Source of the DNA: Pseudobdellovibrio exovorus JSS
GTDB taxonomy: Bacteria > Bdellovibrionota > Bdellovibrionia > Bdellovibrionales > Bdellovibrionaceae
Length of the DNA: 64,000 nucleotides
Reading direction: 5' to 3'
Assembly (NCBI RefSeq): GCF_000348725.1
Contig: NC_020813.1
Coordinates: 2,277,563 to 2,341,562, forward strand
This document shows positions 17,308-25,924 of the stretch, piece by piece. A program made the translations under genes and the position numbers. Numbering within the stretch: position 1 is the first letter of the stretch; every line of letters starts with the position of its first letter. The notes beneath the pieces are model-generated. The model was not told the DNA's origin and did no database searches. It saw only the letters and a list, made by a program, of their open reading frames with translations.

Positions 17308-18429
17308 CTATTTCTTCATCCATGATTGCCAGTAGTTCACTAGCTCCACTTCATTCAAACCAATATCAACTTGTAGTGGTTTAACTGAGTCAATCATCAC
17401 CGCCACTTCGTCTGTAAACGTCTTCTTCCCCTGAGCAGCAAAGGCTTTCGGGTGCGGGCCATGGGGGAATCCCGCAGGATGCAATGTCATCATATTCGCA
17501 TGCAGGTTATCACGACTGAAGAAGTTTCCAGCGTGATAAAATAACACTTCATCATAGTCGATATTCTGATGATAGAACGGGACCTTCAAGGCATCAGCAT
17601 CTGTTTCGATTGGACGAGGCAAGAATGTGCAGACAACAAAACCATTGGCAGCAAATGTCGTGTGAGCCGATGGCGGCAAGTGCACACGATGGGACATCAT
17701 CGGCATCATATCATCGATGTGTAATGTGAATGGGAAGTAATCCCCTTTCCATCCCACAGTATCGTAAACACAGCTATCATAAGAAAATTCAGTCATGACA
17801 TCTAAGCGCTTCACGCTGATCTCTGTTGAGGTCACACGTTTTTCTTTTTTCAATTGATGCATCTCTTCTAAATCCGGTTTTCCAAAACTTGCAGGATCGT
17901 AGAAGGCATTGCGACCAACCATTCCGCGCTCAGGCTCACGATACAAACCTGTCATAGACTCGATAATAATAAACTGAGTTTTTTCATGGAATACAAATGT
18001 ATGATGTAAAGACTTTGGAACATTGATGTAAGAACCAGTTTTAAATTTCAACAAACCATACTCAGTTAGAACAACACCCGAACCGGCGTGACAGAAGTAA
18101 AGTGTTTCCCCATCGGCATTACGTAGCGAAGGCAACACGTTACTAGCATGGCTTAGATCTGTGACTTCATTCCAACATGAATAAATAGCGACGTCTGAAT
18201 TAAAGAACAGACGATGCCATTTACCCAATTGATATTTCATTTCGACTAAGTCGTAAAGATGAGGTCTTAATGGACCTTCAATGTTAGTCCATTTCGTAGA
18301 AGCCTCGGGCTTGATCAGATGAGACACAGGGCCAAAGAAACCTTTTCGCCCTTGTTCTTCTTCGTAGCAACCCTCAGGAATAGCTTTATGTCCTTGAGTA
18401 TTATGTTTGCCTTGTGAGTACTGATACAT
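17308..18429 (-). CDS. hmgA: Homogentisate 1,2-dioxygenase
   Basis: 373 residues. Cupin-type ring-cleavage dioxygenase: SLHHTFVFHE region, then the characteristic C-terminal HPAGFPHGPHPKA and IDSVKPLQVDIG. It opens homogentisate to maleylacetoacetate with Fe(II) and O2. The protein is about 60 residues shorter than the classical 430-450-residue enzyme, mainly at the N-terminus, and fits a shorter bacterial subfamily. The ribosome site AAGGAGC precedes the ATG. It follows hppD by 36 bp in the same orientation, so an hppD-hmgA operon is likely. The later enzymes (isomerase, fumarylacetoacetase) are not in this window. Confidence 0.88.
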   Translation of the reverse strand: MYQYSQGKHNTQGHKAIPEGCYEEEQGRKGFFGPVSHLIKPEASTKWTNIEGPLRPHLYDLVEMKYQLGKWHRLFFNSDVAIYSCWNEVTDLSHASNVLPSLRNADGETLYFCHAGSGVVLTEYGLLKFKTGSYINVPKSLHHTFVFHEKTQFIIIESMTGLYREPERGMVGRNAFYDPASFGKPDLEEMHQLKKEKRVTSTEISVKRLDVMTEFSYDSCVYDTVGWKGDYFPFTLHIDDMMPMMSHRVHLPPSAHTTFAANGFVVCTFLPRPIETDADALKVPFYHQNIDYDEVLFYHAGNFFSRDNLHANMMTLHPAGFPHGPHPKAFAAQGKKTFTDEVAVMIDSVKPLQVDIGLNEVELVNYWQSWMKK

Positions 18430-18465
18430 ACGAGTGCTCCTTCAAATGGATTTTACTAATAGTGA

Positions 18466-19545
18466 TTAGAGGTAACCGCGCGCTCTTTGATCGGCTTCAA
18501 TCGCATCAAATAGGGCTTGGAAGTTACCATCACCAAAACCATCATGTCCTTTACGTTGAATAACTTCGTAGAAAACAGGACCGATCACATTTTTTGTGAA
18601 GATCTGCAAAAGGTAACCATGTTGGTCGCCATCGACTAAGATAGCTTGTCCTTTTAGTTTATCAATATCTTCACTGACCTGTGGCAAACGATCTTTCAAC
18701 ATGCCGTAATATGTATCCGGTGGAGCTGCTAAGAACTCAATTCCCTGCGCACGCAAACGCTCTAATGTAGGGATCACTTGTTGTGTCGTCATCGCAATGT
18801 GCTGAATTCCAGAACCTTTGTATTCGTTCAGGTATTCTTGAATTTGAGATTTAGCATCCTTCGGCTCGTTGATAGGAACTGAAAACAATCCACATGGTGA
18901 ACGCATAGCTTTTGATAACAAACCCGTCGCTTTACCTTTGATATCGAAGTACTTCGCTTCGTGGAAGTTGAAAATGTTTTCATAAAAGTCAGCCCACTTC
19001 TTCATTTCCCCTACAGGCACGTTATTGGTGAAGTGATCTACAATCTCTAAACCTAAGCCCACTGGGTGATTGGTGGCGTTATTAGCGACTTTAAATTGTT
19101 TTTCATAAAGATCGTTGTGAGTCGTTTCATCAATGAAGTAAACCAACGAATCGCCGATACCATAGATCGCTAAATATGGAGTAGCCCCGCGAGCAGATTG
19201 ACTGCCATCATACGGACGCGCACCACGTTTCACCGCTTCTTCAAAAGCGCGTGTCGCATTTTCAACACGGAAGCCAGTTGAAGAAACAGATGGACCATGT
19301 AACTTCGCAAAGTCTGTGGCAAATGTGTCTGGCTCACAGTTGATGATAAAATTGATATCACCTTGACGATATAAGCGAATCTCTTTGTTTTCGATTTTAG
19401 CTAATTCTGTGAAGCCTAATTTCGTGAATAGTTTTTGAAAGTGAGCGGCATCACTGCCTGCATATTCAATAAAATCAACTCCGTATAATCCGATTGGATT
19501 TTGTTCGGTCATTTTCGCTTTTGACCAATTAACAGCCAATGACAT
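18466..19545 (-). CDS. hppD: 4-hydroxyphenylpyruvate dioxygenase
   Basis: 359 residues from ATG 19545, chosen over a Met at residue 12 because GGAGG lies 7 bp before it. Two vicinal-oxygen-chelate halves; the Fe(II) ligands are His171 (EIVDHFTNN), His249 (GIQHIAM) and Glu327 (GPVFYEVIQR). The C-terminal RKGHDGFGDGNFQALFDAIE is highly characteristic. It converts 4-hydroxyphenylpyruvate to homogentisate, the substrate of HmgA encoded next. Confidence 0.95.
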   Translation of the reverse strand: MSLAVNWSKAKMTEQNPIGLYGVDFIEYAGSDAAHFQKLFTKLGFTELAKIENKEIRLYRQGDINFIINCEPDTFATDFAKLHGPSVSSTGFRVENATRAFEEAVKRGARPYDGSQSARGATPYLAIYGIGDSLVYFIDETTHNDLYEKQFKVANNATNHPVGLGLEIVDHFTNNVPVGEMKKWADFYENIFNFHEAKYFDIKGKATGLLSKAMRSPCGLFSVPINEPKDAKSQIQEYLNEYKGSGIQHIAMTTQQVIPTLERLRAQGIEFLAAPPDTYYGMLKDRLPQVSEDIDKLKGQAILVDGDQHGYLLQIFTKNVIGPVFYEVIQRKGHDGFGDGNFQALFDAIEADQRARGYL

Positions 19546-19636
19546 AAAGCCTCCATTTGTAATGAGGCCTTAATCTAGCAACCGCCAAGGTCAGGGTCAA
19601 AAAATCACTGTCATGGTGCTGATAGCCAAGATGCCG

Positions 19637-20569
19637 TTAGCGGCAATAGGCGCTGTATTCAGCGATAAGCTGTTTATTATCATCTTTTGTCGGCATTTCA
19701 CCCGCAGTGATCTTACGTTGTAAGTCGCGAATAAGAACCGTTTTCAACTGCTGTAAACGCAGTCTTTTTTGCTCGTCACTACGCGGCCAGCACTCATCAG
19801 AACCAATCACCGAGCGCAATGGACCGAACATGGCGTGCTCGTCAGAGAAAGTCCATGTATCAGGATCGTGCTTCATACCAAAATCGCGGCTTTCCACATA
19901 AGCACGCATGTGAAATGGCATTCCCTCATAGGCGAGGGCTTCGTAAATAGCTCCCTTACTGCCCGTTACAAATACAGCCACCGCATCTGCGTACAATTCA
20001 CTGTAGGGCCCTACTTGACGTGCAATTTTAAGTAACGCTGGGTTTTGCACCACTGAGTCTTCAAGTGCCTTCATCTGTTGGCGCATTTGCTCGAGCGTTT
20101 CGGTATCGGGATCATCACGTAAAGCCTGCAAGCTCAATTCAGACGACTGTGATTTAATTCGTTTTAATTCGGCATAGTCCGCAGAGGCATCAGCTAAAAA
20201 AGTTCCAAAGATCGCATGGGCATATTCGTGTGCGAAGACTGCTAAAATGTCATAGATTGATTTTGAATAGGTTCCACCATACTGACCTGAATGCTCAAAA
20301 GTTCTAGGAATATACACAATAGATCCGTAATCAAAAGAGGCACCGCCACTGCGACGCTCAACCACGATGTTGATCGGATTATCAGCTAACCTCAGGTTAT
20401 CGACCTGATCCACCACTCGCTGAATGTGGTCAGTGAAAAAGGCCTCGTTTTCAGCGCGTTTACCACCGGCACCTAATGTATAAAACTCAATGACCTCGGC
20501 CGTGGCTGTTAAACCAACTGTTAAAGTTAAAACCATTGCCGCCGCTGAAATTACCCGCTGAATTGCCAT
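19637..20569 (-). CDS. Secreted HExxH protein, putative zinc metallopeptidase
   Basis: 310 residues from ATG 20569, preferred over GTG 20578 because GGGTGGA lies before it. Signal peptide (about 1-24, ending ATA). The motif FAHEYAHAIFG (about residues 112-122) is a zincin-type HExxH; a later acidic residue in YSELYADAVAVF (about 195) could be the third ligand, as in gluzincins. Family not recognised. Predicted periplasmic or outer-membrane-facing. Stand-alone gene, divergent from the zinc-ribbon membrane protein. Confidence 0.65.
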   Translation of the reverse strand: MAIQRVISAAAMVLTLTVGLTATAEVIEFYTLGAGGKRAENEAFFTDHIQRVVDQVDNLRLADNPINIVVERRSGGASFDYGSIVYIPRTFEHSGQYGGTYSKSIYDILAVFAHEYAHAIFGTFLADASADYAELKRIKSQSSELSLQALRDDPDTETLEQMRQQMKALEDSVVQNPALLKIARQVGPYSELYADAVAVFVTGSKGAIYEALAYEGMPFHMRAYVESRDFGMKHDPDTWTFSDEHAMFGPLRSVIGSDECWPRSDEQKRLRLQQLKTVLIRDLQRKITAGEMPTKDDNKQLIAEYSAYCR

Positions 20570-20742
20570 CTGTTCCACCCTATTCCATTTAGTCTTATGA
20601 TTCCTAGTTCTAGATTGCTAAAGACGTTCCGGCCCAAGGTGCCGCAGACCTCTTTTTATTTGAGCTGATCAAGGGATACTGTCTAAAATATCGACGTTGA
20701 CCCGAAATTGTCTTACAGCCCTTGCTACAGGAAAGGACTCCT

Positions 20743-21771
20743 ATGTCATCGTCTCGCAGAACAGAAAAATGGTTAAATCGTGGCCTTTGGCTGATTTCGG
20801 TGATCTTCGCTTCTTTTCTGATTGGACTCGGTGGCCTTGTTGTTCACGACTTGCCAAAGACACAAAAAACTTCTGAATTAAAAGATTTTGTCGAGCCTCT
20901 TCGCCATGAATCGCTACTAAATCAAGTCAAAGCTCGCGACTACGAAATCCGCCAAGTTGAAAAAGAATTGGCGGATGCCAATGTGATTATTCAGCAACAA
21001 GAGCGCGCCTACGCTAACTCAAAAGAAGTTTTCAACAACTGGCTTGCCACCCGTTATACAACAAAAGATCTGACTCAAAACGAAGAGGTCTTAGCTAAAA
21101 CACGCGAACTGGAACAACAGCAGCTCTCTATCCGCAAACAGTCTGAAAAAATAGATGCCCTACAAGAAAAGCAGACGGAGCTTTATCAACTGCGCACCAA
21201 AGAGCAAGATCAACTGAGTGACTTCCAAAGTGAAGGTTACAAACTGATGCACAAAGCTGAACGCACACAGGAAATTCAAGTTTTTCTATTGCGTCTGGCT
21301 CTGACGCTACCACTTCTACTCATTGGAGCATGGCTTTTTGCACGTAAACGTCACAGCACCTATTGGCCATTTGTTTGGGGATTTATTTTCTTTGCTCTAT
21401 TCGCTTTCTTTGTTGAGCTTGTTCCTTATCTGCCGAGTTATGGCGGCTATGTTCGCTACATTGTCGGCATCGTCGTTACCTTTTTCATAGGACATTACTC
21501 GATTAAGGCTCTGCAAAAGTACCTCGAAAACCAGAAAAAAGCAGAGTCTATGCCCAGCACAGAATTAAAAGAAAAACTGAACTACGATTTAGCTCACCAA
21601 AGACTAGCGCGCAGCATTTGTCCGGGATGTGAACGTCCGATTGATTTGAAAGATCCCGCGCGCAACTTCTGCGTCCACTGCGGAACATGTGTTTACAATA
21701 ACTGCACGCAATGCCAAACGCGTAAGAATGCTTTTGCAAAACACTGCCACAGTTGCGGAGCTACGGCGTAA
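20743..21771 (+). CDS. Membrane protein: coiled coil, 3-4 TM helices, C-terminal double zinc ribbon
   Basis: 342 residues from ATG 20743, with GGAAAGGA just upstream. In order: one TM helix (about 15-38), a charged coiled coil (about 60-165), a cluster of three TM helices (about 182-258), a linker, and two zinc ribbons with CPGC...CVHC and CTQC...CHSC. Family not recognised. The topology suggests that coil and zinc ribbons lie on opposite or same sides depending on the TM count, which cannot be fixed by eye. Zinc ribbons usually bind nucleic acids or proteins. A stand-alone gene. Confidence 0.65.
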   Translation: MSSSRRTEKWLNRGLWLISVIFASFLIGLGGLVVHDLPKTQKTSELKDFVEPLRHESLLNQVKARDYEIRQVEKELADANVIIQQQERAYANSKEVFNNWLATRYTTKDLTQNEEVLAKTRELEQQQLSIRKQSEKIDALQEKQTELYQLRTKEQDQLSDFQSEGYKLMHKAERTQEIQVFLLRLALTLPLLLIGAWLFARKRHSTYWPFVWGFIFFALFAFFVELVPYLPSYGGYVRYIVGIVVTFFIGHYSIKALQKYLENQKKAESMPSTELKEKLNYDLAHQRLARSICPGCERPIDLKDPARNFCVHCGTCVYNNCTQCQTRKNAFAKHCHSCGATA

Positions 21772-21779
21772 TAGTAGAT

Positions 21780-22316
21780 TTATTTTTTCGTAGCTTTAAG
21801 TCGGTTTAAAAATATCTGAAACTTTTCGGTTGATTTTTCTTTTTCAGACCAACGCTTTACCTTTGTTAAATTGATATTGTTATCAGTGGCAACCATGACG
21901 GCCTGATCAAGGCACTGGCGGTCATTATTGTGGTAAAACCACGCCAACCGATCCATTACACATTGAGTGGGCGAAAGAAGTGTAACTTTGCCATATTTGG
22001 TTTTAATTTGTCCTTCCGGTTTTACAGGAACATCATCGCCTATTGCTAACGGACCTGTTGGAAACTCAATCGTAAAGTGAGTCGATGGATGCTCAAAACT
22101 TCTTCCTGCTCTGGAAAATCCTAAATCAATCATAGCTTCTATGATTTTTTGATGATCGTTGGGGCTTATAAAATCTAAATCATGTGATTGATATTCGTTT
22201 TGAGTGTAAATTGAAACAACTGCTCCCCCGACAAGAGTGGCGCTGATATTATGTTTTTGTAAACCCGCAGTCACTATGCCTGCAAGCTCAGCCACAGTCG
22301 TTTTCTGTGTTATCAA
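21780..22316 (-). CDS. Nucleotidyltransferase-fold protein (AbiEii-like), partner of wHTH gene
   Basis: 178 residues. The start of a minimal nucleotidyltransferase fold is visible: LVGGAVVSIYTQNE (28-41) and the DxD pair HDLDF (Asp46, Asp48), the metal-binding aspartates. A later basic segment and Trp/Tyr-rich stretch (MDRLAWFYHNNDRQCLDQA) resemble the helical part of AbiEii/DUF1814-type proteins, which act as toxins in type IV toxin-antitoxin systems; similar folds also act in tRNA modification. It overlaps the upstream wHTH gene by 4 bp, so the two are translationally coupled. Toxin activity is inference. Confidence 0.65.
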   Translation of the reverse strand: MITQKTTVAELAGIVTAGLQKHNISATLVGGAVVSIYTQNEYQSHDLDFISPNDHQKIIEAMIDLGFSRAGRSFEHPSTHFTIEFPTGPLAIGDDVPVKPEGQIKTKYGKVTLLSPTQCVMDRLAWFYHNNDRQCLDQAVMVATDNNINLTKVKRWSEKEKSTEKFQIFLNRLKATKK

Positions 22317-22642
22317 AGTTTTTTACCTTTTCTTCTTGGACGCATCCGTTTTCGGTAAAATTTCTGTAATTCCTCTTTTGATAAAAGATTCAATTGTTTT
22401 TCAAGAAGTGCCGCCAACTCGACCTTATACCCAAGACGCGGGTTTATCGTGAACATTCTAGCGTTACCTCTTGTCGTGCTCACTAGAATCCCAGCTTCTT
22501 CCAATCGGTTCACTTGTTTTTCAACTTGGCTAGGTGCAATTTCAAAAGTCTTGGCGATGCCATTGATATGGCCTTCTCCGTAGTTAGCTATGTACAGTAA
22601 AGTTTTTTCGGCAACATTGTTGCCATAGATAGAAAATGACAT
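22313..22642 (-). CDS. Winged-helix regulator, putative antitoxin/autorepressor
   Basis: 109 residues. MarR/ArsR-like winged helix: LLYIANYGEGHINGIAKTFE (helices 1-2), IAPSQVEKQVNRLEEAGI (recognition helix) and LVSTTRGNARMFTINP (wing). The C-terminus is strongly basic (FYRKRMRPRRKGKK). It heads an operon with the nucleotidyltransferase. Two copies of a 17-bp repeat overlap its promoter, the layout expected if it represses its own operon. Confidence 0.75.
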   Translation of the reverse strand: MSFSIYGNNVAEKTLLYIANYGEGHINGIAKTFEIAPSQVEKQVNRLEEAGILVSTTRGNARMFTINPRLGYKVELAALLEKQLNLLSKEELQKFYRKRMRPRRKGKKL

Positions 22643-22654
22643 CTTTATCCATCC

Positions 22655-22692
22655 TATTTAGTAGGATAATTATACTATTTAGTAGGATAATG
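22655..22692. promoter_or_regulatory. Twin operator: two 17-bp direct repeats with inverted symmetry
   Basis: CTATTTAGTAGGATAAT occurs at 22655-22671 and again at 22676-22692, 21 bp apart (two helical turns). Each copy contains an inverted repeat of the type ATCCTA-N5-TAGGAT (perfect in the first copy, 22652-22668). They cover the promoter spacer and the start region of the wHTH/nucleotidyltransferase operon. Confidence 0.75.
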
Positions 22693-22697
22693 TCAAA
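22670..22697 (-). promoter_or_regulatory. Near-consensus sigma70 promoter of the wHTH/NTase operon
   Basis: On the minus strand TTGACA (22697-22692), 16-bp spacer, TATAAT (22675-22670): both hexamers match consensus. Transcription would start near 22663, about 20 nt before the ATG at 22642. Confidence 0.75.
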
Positions 22698-22752
22698 TTA
22701 ACGAATAACCTCTAAGCACGGCATAGGACTTTCAACCTGAATGCAGGGAGCC

Positions 22753-24006
22753 CTATTCCCCGTAAAAGCGCTTCACTTCAGGATCAATAATGAACGAGCG
22801 TTGGTGCCAACGCACAATGTGCAATCCAGCAGGATCACGTAGACGCGACAAGGCCACATAGGCATGGCCCGGTTCCCACAACGAGCCAAGGTCACACCAA
22901 AGTTCGTCTAAAGTGGCCCCTTGAGACTTATGAATCGTCGTCGCATAGGCCAGTGTTACAGGAAACTGAATCACACTGGCTTTTGAATTTCCATCGGCAT
23001 CCAACAGTGAAAATGACATCTTATCCACTTTCACTTCGCGGCCGCCATCCTTGCGAACAACAAGGTGATCGGATTCATAGTGCACCAATGTACCTCGCGT
23101 TCCATTCACCCAGCGTTTCTGCACATCATTTTTCAAAAACATCACGCGGCAGCCCACTTTTAACTTAAGCTGCGGTGGTACCGGTGCTGATTTTGTCAGA
23201 ATATCGACGTATTTTTGTTCTCCTAGAAAAATAGAGTCCACTAAAATTTCGTCTTCACGAATTTCTGCTAATTTTTTTTGATTGTATAAATCAGATTGAT
23301 CGCGACGCGGAAATAGACGTGTCCCCGGATGATCTTCATCGTGGGGCTTTGTTCTATCTTGTAAAAAATCTTTAACACGCTCAGTGAACTTACCGGAACG
23401 AATGTCTTCTAAGACATGTAAGAACTCATTATTCTGAATGCGCTGATTCAACTGTAACTTACAAATTTGAAATCCCGAGCGTTGCCATACTTCATTCAAA
23501 AAACACCAATCGCGTTTTTGTCCTGAACGTGTCACAGGTGGCAGCTGACCAAAGTCGCCGACGGCAATCACACGCATTCCGCCCCATGGCAGTGACGACT
23601 CACGCGCCTGACTGGCCAGAGCTTCTGCGATCATTAAGGCATCGCCGGGGATCATCGAAATTTCATCGATAATGATCCCTTCGACTTGCCGAATTCTTTT
23701 GATCGCTCGTTTATCATTAAGCACACGCTGAAGTGTGGCCTGCGGGCCGCCCTCCATAATACCTAAACCAAAGAAGCTATGAAATGTACGCCCGCCCAGA
23801 AGCACGGCTGCAGCTCCGGTACTCGCTAAGATCGGCAAAGACTTCGGATCTTTATCTTTCATGAATTCACGAATCACAAAGCTTTTACCCGAGCCAGCTC
23901 CGCCCGTTAGGAAAATATTTTCTCCGGACTCGCACATCTCTAAAGCAAAGCGCTGTTCTTCGGACAGGAGATCTAAACTGGGGGTTAAGGACTTAGGGCT
24001 GCTCAT
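22753..24006 (-). CDS. PIF1/RecD-like DNA helicase
   Basis: 417 residues. Superfamily 1B helicase: Walker A GGAGSGKS (35-42), Walker B IIDEISMIPG (about 110), motif III GDFGQLPPV, and C-terminal VTLAYATTIHKSQGATLDE and VALSRLRDP. This layout fits PIF1-type 5'-3' helicases, which unwind G-quadruplexes and forked DNA. GGGGGT precedes the ATG. It is divergent from the rhodanese gene. Confidence 0.88.
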   Translation of the reverse strand: MSSPKSLTPSLDLLSEEQRFALEMCESGENIFLTGGAGSGKSFVIREFMKDKDPKSLPILASTGAAAVLLGGRTFHSFFGLGIMEGGPQATLQRVLNDKRAIKRIRQVEGIIIDEISMIPGDALMIAEALASQARESSLPWGGMRVIAVGDFGQLPPVTRSGQKRDWCFLNEVWQRSGFQICKLQLNQRIQNNEFLHVLEDIRSGKFTERVKDFLQDRTKPHDEDHPGTRLFPRRDQSDLYNQKKLAEIREDEILVDSIFLGEQKYVDILTKSAPVPPQLKLKVGCRVMFLKNDVQKRWVNGTRGTLVHYESDHLVVRKDGGREVKVDKMSFSLLDADGNSKASVIQFPVTLAYATTIHKSQGATLDELWCDLGSLWEPGHAYVALSRLRDPAGLHIVRWHQRSFIIDPEVKRFYGE

Positions 24007-24133
24007 AAGAACCCCCAGTTTATACGCTCAACCCGCTCAGTCAAAGATATAGAGGGCTTTAGGCGCATCTTATTGCAAACGCGGACAGATTTACTTGCTG
24101 TGACACTCAGCATTCGTGTAAACTGATCCACCT

Positions 24134-24490
24134 ATGTTATACGAATTTAAAAACAAATCTACTAATCCGCATTTTACTGAAGTTGAAGACGTCACTCCAC
24201 AGGAAGTCTTTGAAAGTACCGAAAAAGTTAAATTAGTCGATGTACGTGAAATCTCTGAGTTCACTGGCGAATTGGGACATGCTCCACAGTCAGAACTTGT
24301 TGTTCTTTCGACGTTACCAGAAAAATTAAAATCATTACCGCAGGATAAAACTATCGTTTTCATTTGCCGTTCTGGCGGAAGATCTGCTCAAGCGGCAGCC
24401 TATGCAAAACAGCAGGGCTATCAAAACGTCCACAACATGCTAGGTGGCATGTTGTTATGGAATCAATTGCAATTACCGACAGAGAAATAG
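24134..24490 (+). CDS. Rhodanese-domain protein
   Basis: 118 residues, one rhodanese domain, no signal peptide. The active-site loop is CRSGGR with Cys78, and VKLVDVREISEF is the typical CH2A-like strand. Such proteins carry persulfide sulfur for thiosulfate/sulfite or cofactor chemistry. It lies 34 bp before the nucleotidase gene, so they may be co-transcribed. Specific partner unknown. Confidence 0.88.
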   Translation: MLYEFKNKSTNPHFTEVEDVTPQEVFESTEKVKLVDVREISEFTGELGHAPQSELVVLSTLPEKLKSLPQDKTIVFICRSGGRSAQAAAYAKQQGYQNVHNMLGGMLLWNQLQLPTEK

Positions 24491-24524
24491 TTCCTCTGTC
24501 TTCATCACATCGGAGACATTAAAA

Positions 24525-25901
24525 ATGCCTAGCAAAGTTTACGTGAATCGCACGTTAAATCTAAAACGCATCAAATATATCGGGCTAGATATGGATCACA
24601 CGTTGATCCGTTACAATACTGAAAACTTTGAACGACTTTCACACACAAAAATTATCGAAAAACTGATCACGAAAAAGGGCTACCCTGAAGTCATCAAGAA
24701 ATTACAATTTGATTTCCATTTTGCATTACGTGGCCTAGTGGTCGACCGCAAAAAAGGAAACTTGTTGAAACTGAATCGCTATACGGCCATCCGTAATAGC
24801 TTTCATGGTCTAAAACCTTTAGATTTTAAAACACACCAAAAAGTGTACAAATCGACTTACATTGATCTGAGCAAATCGGACTATTTGGCTATCGACACCA
24901 GCTTTTCTTATTCATTAGCTTATGCTTTTTCTCAACTTGTAGATTTGAAAGATTCAGATCCTAGCTTGAACTTGCCGGATTATGCTCAGCTATCGGACGA
25001 CGTCTTAGATGCTTTGGACGAAGCTCATCGTGATGGTTCGTTGAAAGACGAAGTTCGTAAAAACTTAGCTCACTACATTGTGAAAGATGCCGAATTGGTC
25101 AAAGGACTTAAAAAGTTCAAGCAACATGGAAAGAAAATTTTCGTCCTGACGAACTCTGATTTTTCATATTCTAAATTATTGTTAGACTACGCGATCAATC
25201 CTTTCCTTGATGAAGGCGAATCATGGATTGACCTATTTGAATTGATCATCACGTTTGCTCAGAAGCCAAAGTTCTTCTATGAAAACACGAAGTTTTTAAA
25301 AGTGAATCCAGATGATGGAACAATGACAAACTTTGATGAAAAACTAGTTCCTGGTGTTTACCAAGGGGGAACGGCTCGTAAATTCACAGAGGATTTAGGT
25401 CTGGACGGAGACGACATCCTTTATGTTGGGGATCATATCTACGGCGATATCTTACGTCTTAAAAAAGAATGTAACTGGCGTACAGCGATGATCATCGAGG
25501 AATTAGAAGAAGAGATTCGCCAAAACCAACTGGCTGAACCCATCATGCAAGAAATCGATACGTTGATGAAACGCAAAGAGCCGTATGAAGATGAACTGAC
25601 AGATTTGATGACGAAGCGAATTGAAAAAGACGCAACGATTGATGAAAAGCGCATTTCAGAATTGCAAGAACTGATCACTAACATTGATACACAGATCAGC
25701 CAGCTCATCAAAAAACAGCAGGCTCTGTACAATCCAAATTGGGGACAGTTAATGCGTGCAGGGAATGAGGAAAGCTACTTTGCTTATCAGATGGAACGCT
25801 ATGCTTGCGTTTACATGAGCAAAATCAGTGACCTGTTTGACCTCTCGCCACGAACTTACTTCAGAGCTCCGCGCCGCCCGCTGAGCCATGAAGTGATTTA
25901 A
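24525..25901 (+). CDS. HAD-superfamily 5'-nucleotidase (cN-II-like)
   Basis: 458 residues from ATG 24525, preceded by CGGAGA; upstream starts overlap the rhodanese gene and are less likely. The HAD nucleophile motif GLDMDHTLIRY gives Asp22 and Asp24; later motifs are FVLTNSDFSYS and YVGDHIYGDI. This is the 5'-nucleotidase IG family related to cytosolic purine nucleotidase II, which hydrolyses IMP and GMP. A coiled-coil insert (about 330-400) separates the last HAD motif from the C-terminal YAYQMERYACVYMSKISDL-like end. Cytoplasmic. Confidence 0.85.
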   Translation: MPSKVYVNRTLNLKRIKYIGLDMDHTLIRYNTENFERLSHTKIIEKLITKKGYPEVIKKLQFDFHFALRGLVVDRKKGNLLKLNRYTAIRNSFHGLKPLDFKTHQKVYKSTYIDLSKSDYLAIDTSFSYSLAYAFSQLVDLKDSDPSLNLPDYAQLSDDVLDALDEAHRDGSLKDEVRKNLAHYIVKDAELVKGLKKFKQHGKKIFVLTNSDFSYSKLLLDYAINPFLDEGESWIDLFELIITFAQKPKFFYENTKFLKVNPDDGTMTNFDEKLVPGVYQGGTARKFTEDLGLDGDDILYVGDHIYGDILRLKKECNWRTAMIIEELEEEIRQNQLAEPIMQEIDTLMKRKEPYEDELTDLMTKRIEKDATIDEKRISELQELITNIDTQISQLIKKQQALYNPNWGQLMRAGNEESYFAYQMERYACVYMSKISDLFDLSPRTYFRAPRRPLSHEVI

Positions 25902-25924
25902 GATCAAACTCGAGACAATACGAA

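Noticed and set aside
25439..25732. 97-residue antisense frame in the nucleotidase gene
   Set aside because: Lies fully inside a coding region with clear HAD motifs; composition (Ser/Ile-rich) is typical of an antisense frame of a coiled coil.
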